A program made the translations under genes and the position numbers. A stretch of 35,340 nt of DNA from Lentimicrobium sp. (GTDB taxonomy: Bacteria; Bacteroidota; Bacteroidia; Bacteroidales; Lentimicrobiaceae): contig JAMLHF010000043.1 in assembly GCA_023957275.1 (NCBI GenBank), positions 1 to 35,340 on the forward strand, in the 5' to 3' direction. This document shows, in pieces, positions 34,356 to 35,340 of the stretch. The notes below the pieces were generated by a model. The model was not told the origin of the DNA and ran no database searches. It saw only the letters and a list, made by a program, of their open reading frames with translations. Within the stretch, counting starts at the first letter, position 1. Each line of letters opens with the position of its first letter.

Positions 34356-35340
34356 TTACAATGGTTGTTTAGGGTCTGGGCTTAATCTAAGAATTCCATA
34401 ATCTACAATGGCATTATGTTCGTAAATTGTGTAATCATCTTCATTGTCCTGATTTCCATACATATCAATAGAGATCAAACTGGAACCCACTGGTCGTATT
34501 CCTCCATGTTCAGTGTCGTTATATATCAATTCTTTGGTTTTGGTAAGGTAAAAATTAAGGTCGCCAGGAGGAATGCACCCGTCAGGGTTTGGATATTGGT
34601 TACTATTCCAGTATAGATGTGAATACCGGTAATTGTTAGGCTCACCATTAAAAATTGGATAAAGAAGTGGATTAGTAATATATTTTGGACTTTCAGGATA
34701 TGGTAATTCTTCATAATAATAATTGCCTTGTGGAACTCCCTTACAAGCCATAATTCTTTTCTGGGTTTCTTCTGCAGCATCGCTTTCCGGATGAGTTCCC
34801 CAATTAATACCACCACAAATACCTCCATTGCCATATTGTTTCCAATATGACCAAGAATCAATTTCATTGAATACACAAAGCACTTGTATTGGCCCTCCAT
34901 ATGCAAATACGCCAGTTACTTTAAATATCAAACTTTCAGCTTGTATGCTATGTATTTTTACGGAAACAGACAAAAGTTGCTTGTTTTCTTCATTCTTGTT
35001 ATAGTAAATTATTCTAAGATTATTTATTACTTCTTCATACTTTACGTAGACATCATTTTCTGGTATCTTACCATTAACCAAAGGAATGTTTACAAAGCAA
35101 GAGTCGGTAAATGTTTGTTCGGTCTCACGAGAGGCATCTCCATATGTGTAATTGGCTGCAGTACCTATGTACCATTTAGCGGAATCGATGGTCATTTCAT
35201 AGCCGGATTTTAGACCGGATTCGCCACGAGCCTTGAAGCACTTTATTAAGGAAGATATTTTGTAATCACTACCTGGTATCTGTTCGCAGGAAGTTTTTGT
35301 TTGTACTTTCTCTTTGGCGCAACCAATTAGGAGTGTAAAA
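34356..35340 (-). CDS. lipoprotein of unknown family, 5' end beyond the window
   Basis: The first ATG inside the window is at 35195, but the frame stays open to the right edge and reads FTLLIGCAKEKVQTK. LLIGC is a lipobox, so the true start lies just beyond 35340 and the ATG at 35195 is internal. About 328 residues are visible. The mature protein has CGGINWGTHPESDA and several aromatic-rich stretches but no motif I can assign. It is the most upstream gene seen of the secreted-protein operon. As a lipoprotein it would be acylated by the product of lnt and held in the inner or outer membrane. Confidence 0.75.
   Translation of the reverse strand, partial: FTLLIGCAKEKVQTKTSCEQIPGSDYKISSLIKCFKARGESGLKSGYEMTIDSAKWYIGTAANYTYGDASRETEQTFTDSCFVNIPLVNGKIPENDVYVKYEEVINNLRIIYYNKNEENKQLLSVSVKIHSIQAESLIFKVTGVFAYGGPIQVLCVFNEIDSWSYWKQYGNGGICGGINWGTHPESDAAEETQKRIMACKGVPQGNYYYEELPYPESPKYITNPLLYPIFNGEPNNYRYSHLYWNSNQYPNPDGCIPPGDLNFYLTKTKELIYNDTEHGGIRPVGSSLISIDMYGNQDNEDDYTIYEHNAIVDYGILRLSPDPKQPL

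Overview
The window looks like a chromosomal piece of a member of the Bacteroidota. Several secreted proteins end in type IX secretion (T9SS) type A sorting domains, two promoters carry the TAnnTTTG -7 box typical of this phylum, and Shine-Dalgarno sites are mostly weak. No rRNA, tRNA or CRISPR array was seen. The genus cannot be told from the sequence alone.

Layout. 1-1972: AT-rich, two unrecognised small genes, then about 1.1 kb without a recognisable gene. 1973-3196: an AAA/DUF4143 ATPase preceded by a thrice-iterated 14-mer. 3301-13743 (minus strand): a complete leucine/isovalerate degradation operon, in transcription order methylcrotonyl-CoA carboxylase beta, methylglutaconyl-CoA hydratase, carboxylase alpha (biotin carboxylase plus biotin carrier), acyl-CoA dehydrogenase, HMG-CoA lyase, and the two subunits of a 3-oxoacid CoA-transferase. 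Together they convert isovaleryl-CoA to acetyl-CoA and acetoacetate, and then acetoacetate to acetoacetyl-CoA. 14357-15919: a secreted beta-helix protein. 15937-16776: an MBL-fold hydrolase. 16858-18020: a tandem repeat array holding a GxxExxY gene. 18155-19252: an exported class I amidotransferase-like (C26) protein. 19353-21352 (minus): butyrate kinase and phosphate butyryltransferase with a clear terminator. 21637-23262: apolipoprotein N-acyltransferase. 23343-35340 (minus): a tightly spaced run of six exported proteins, including a 1722-residue M23/PKD/FG-GAP protein and a lipoprotein cut by the right edge.

The most unusual structure is a set of small elements built to one plan. Each has a small gene, either a four-helix-bundle (S23/IVP-like) gene or a GxxExxY (PD-(D/E)XK-like) gene, between inverted arms made of short degenerate words of 7 to 10 nt. 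Three sit inside the leucine operon, in the same direction as it, and a fourth sits at 17.0-17.7 kb. Gene-less copies lie beside them (4125-4290, 16858-16990, 17702-17841, 17880-18020, and a composite at 11997-12135). The arms abut or overlap the start or stop codons of the host genes without breaking them. At 17-18 kb the gene-less units match the gene-bearing unit minus about 490 bp, and that segment is bounded by 15-nt direct repeats, so the pair resembles a complete element and its deletion derivatives. One GxxExxY gene has decayed by a frameshift. I see no transposase, so the mode of spread is open.
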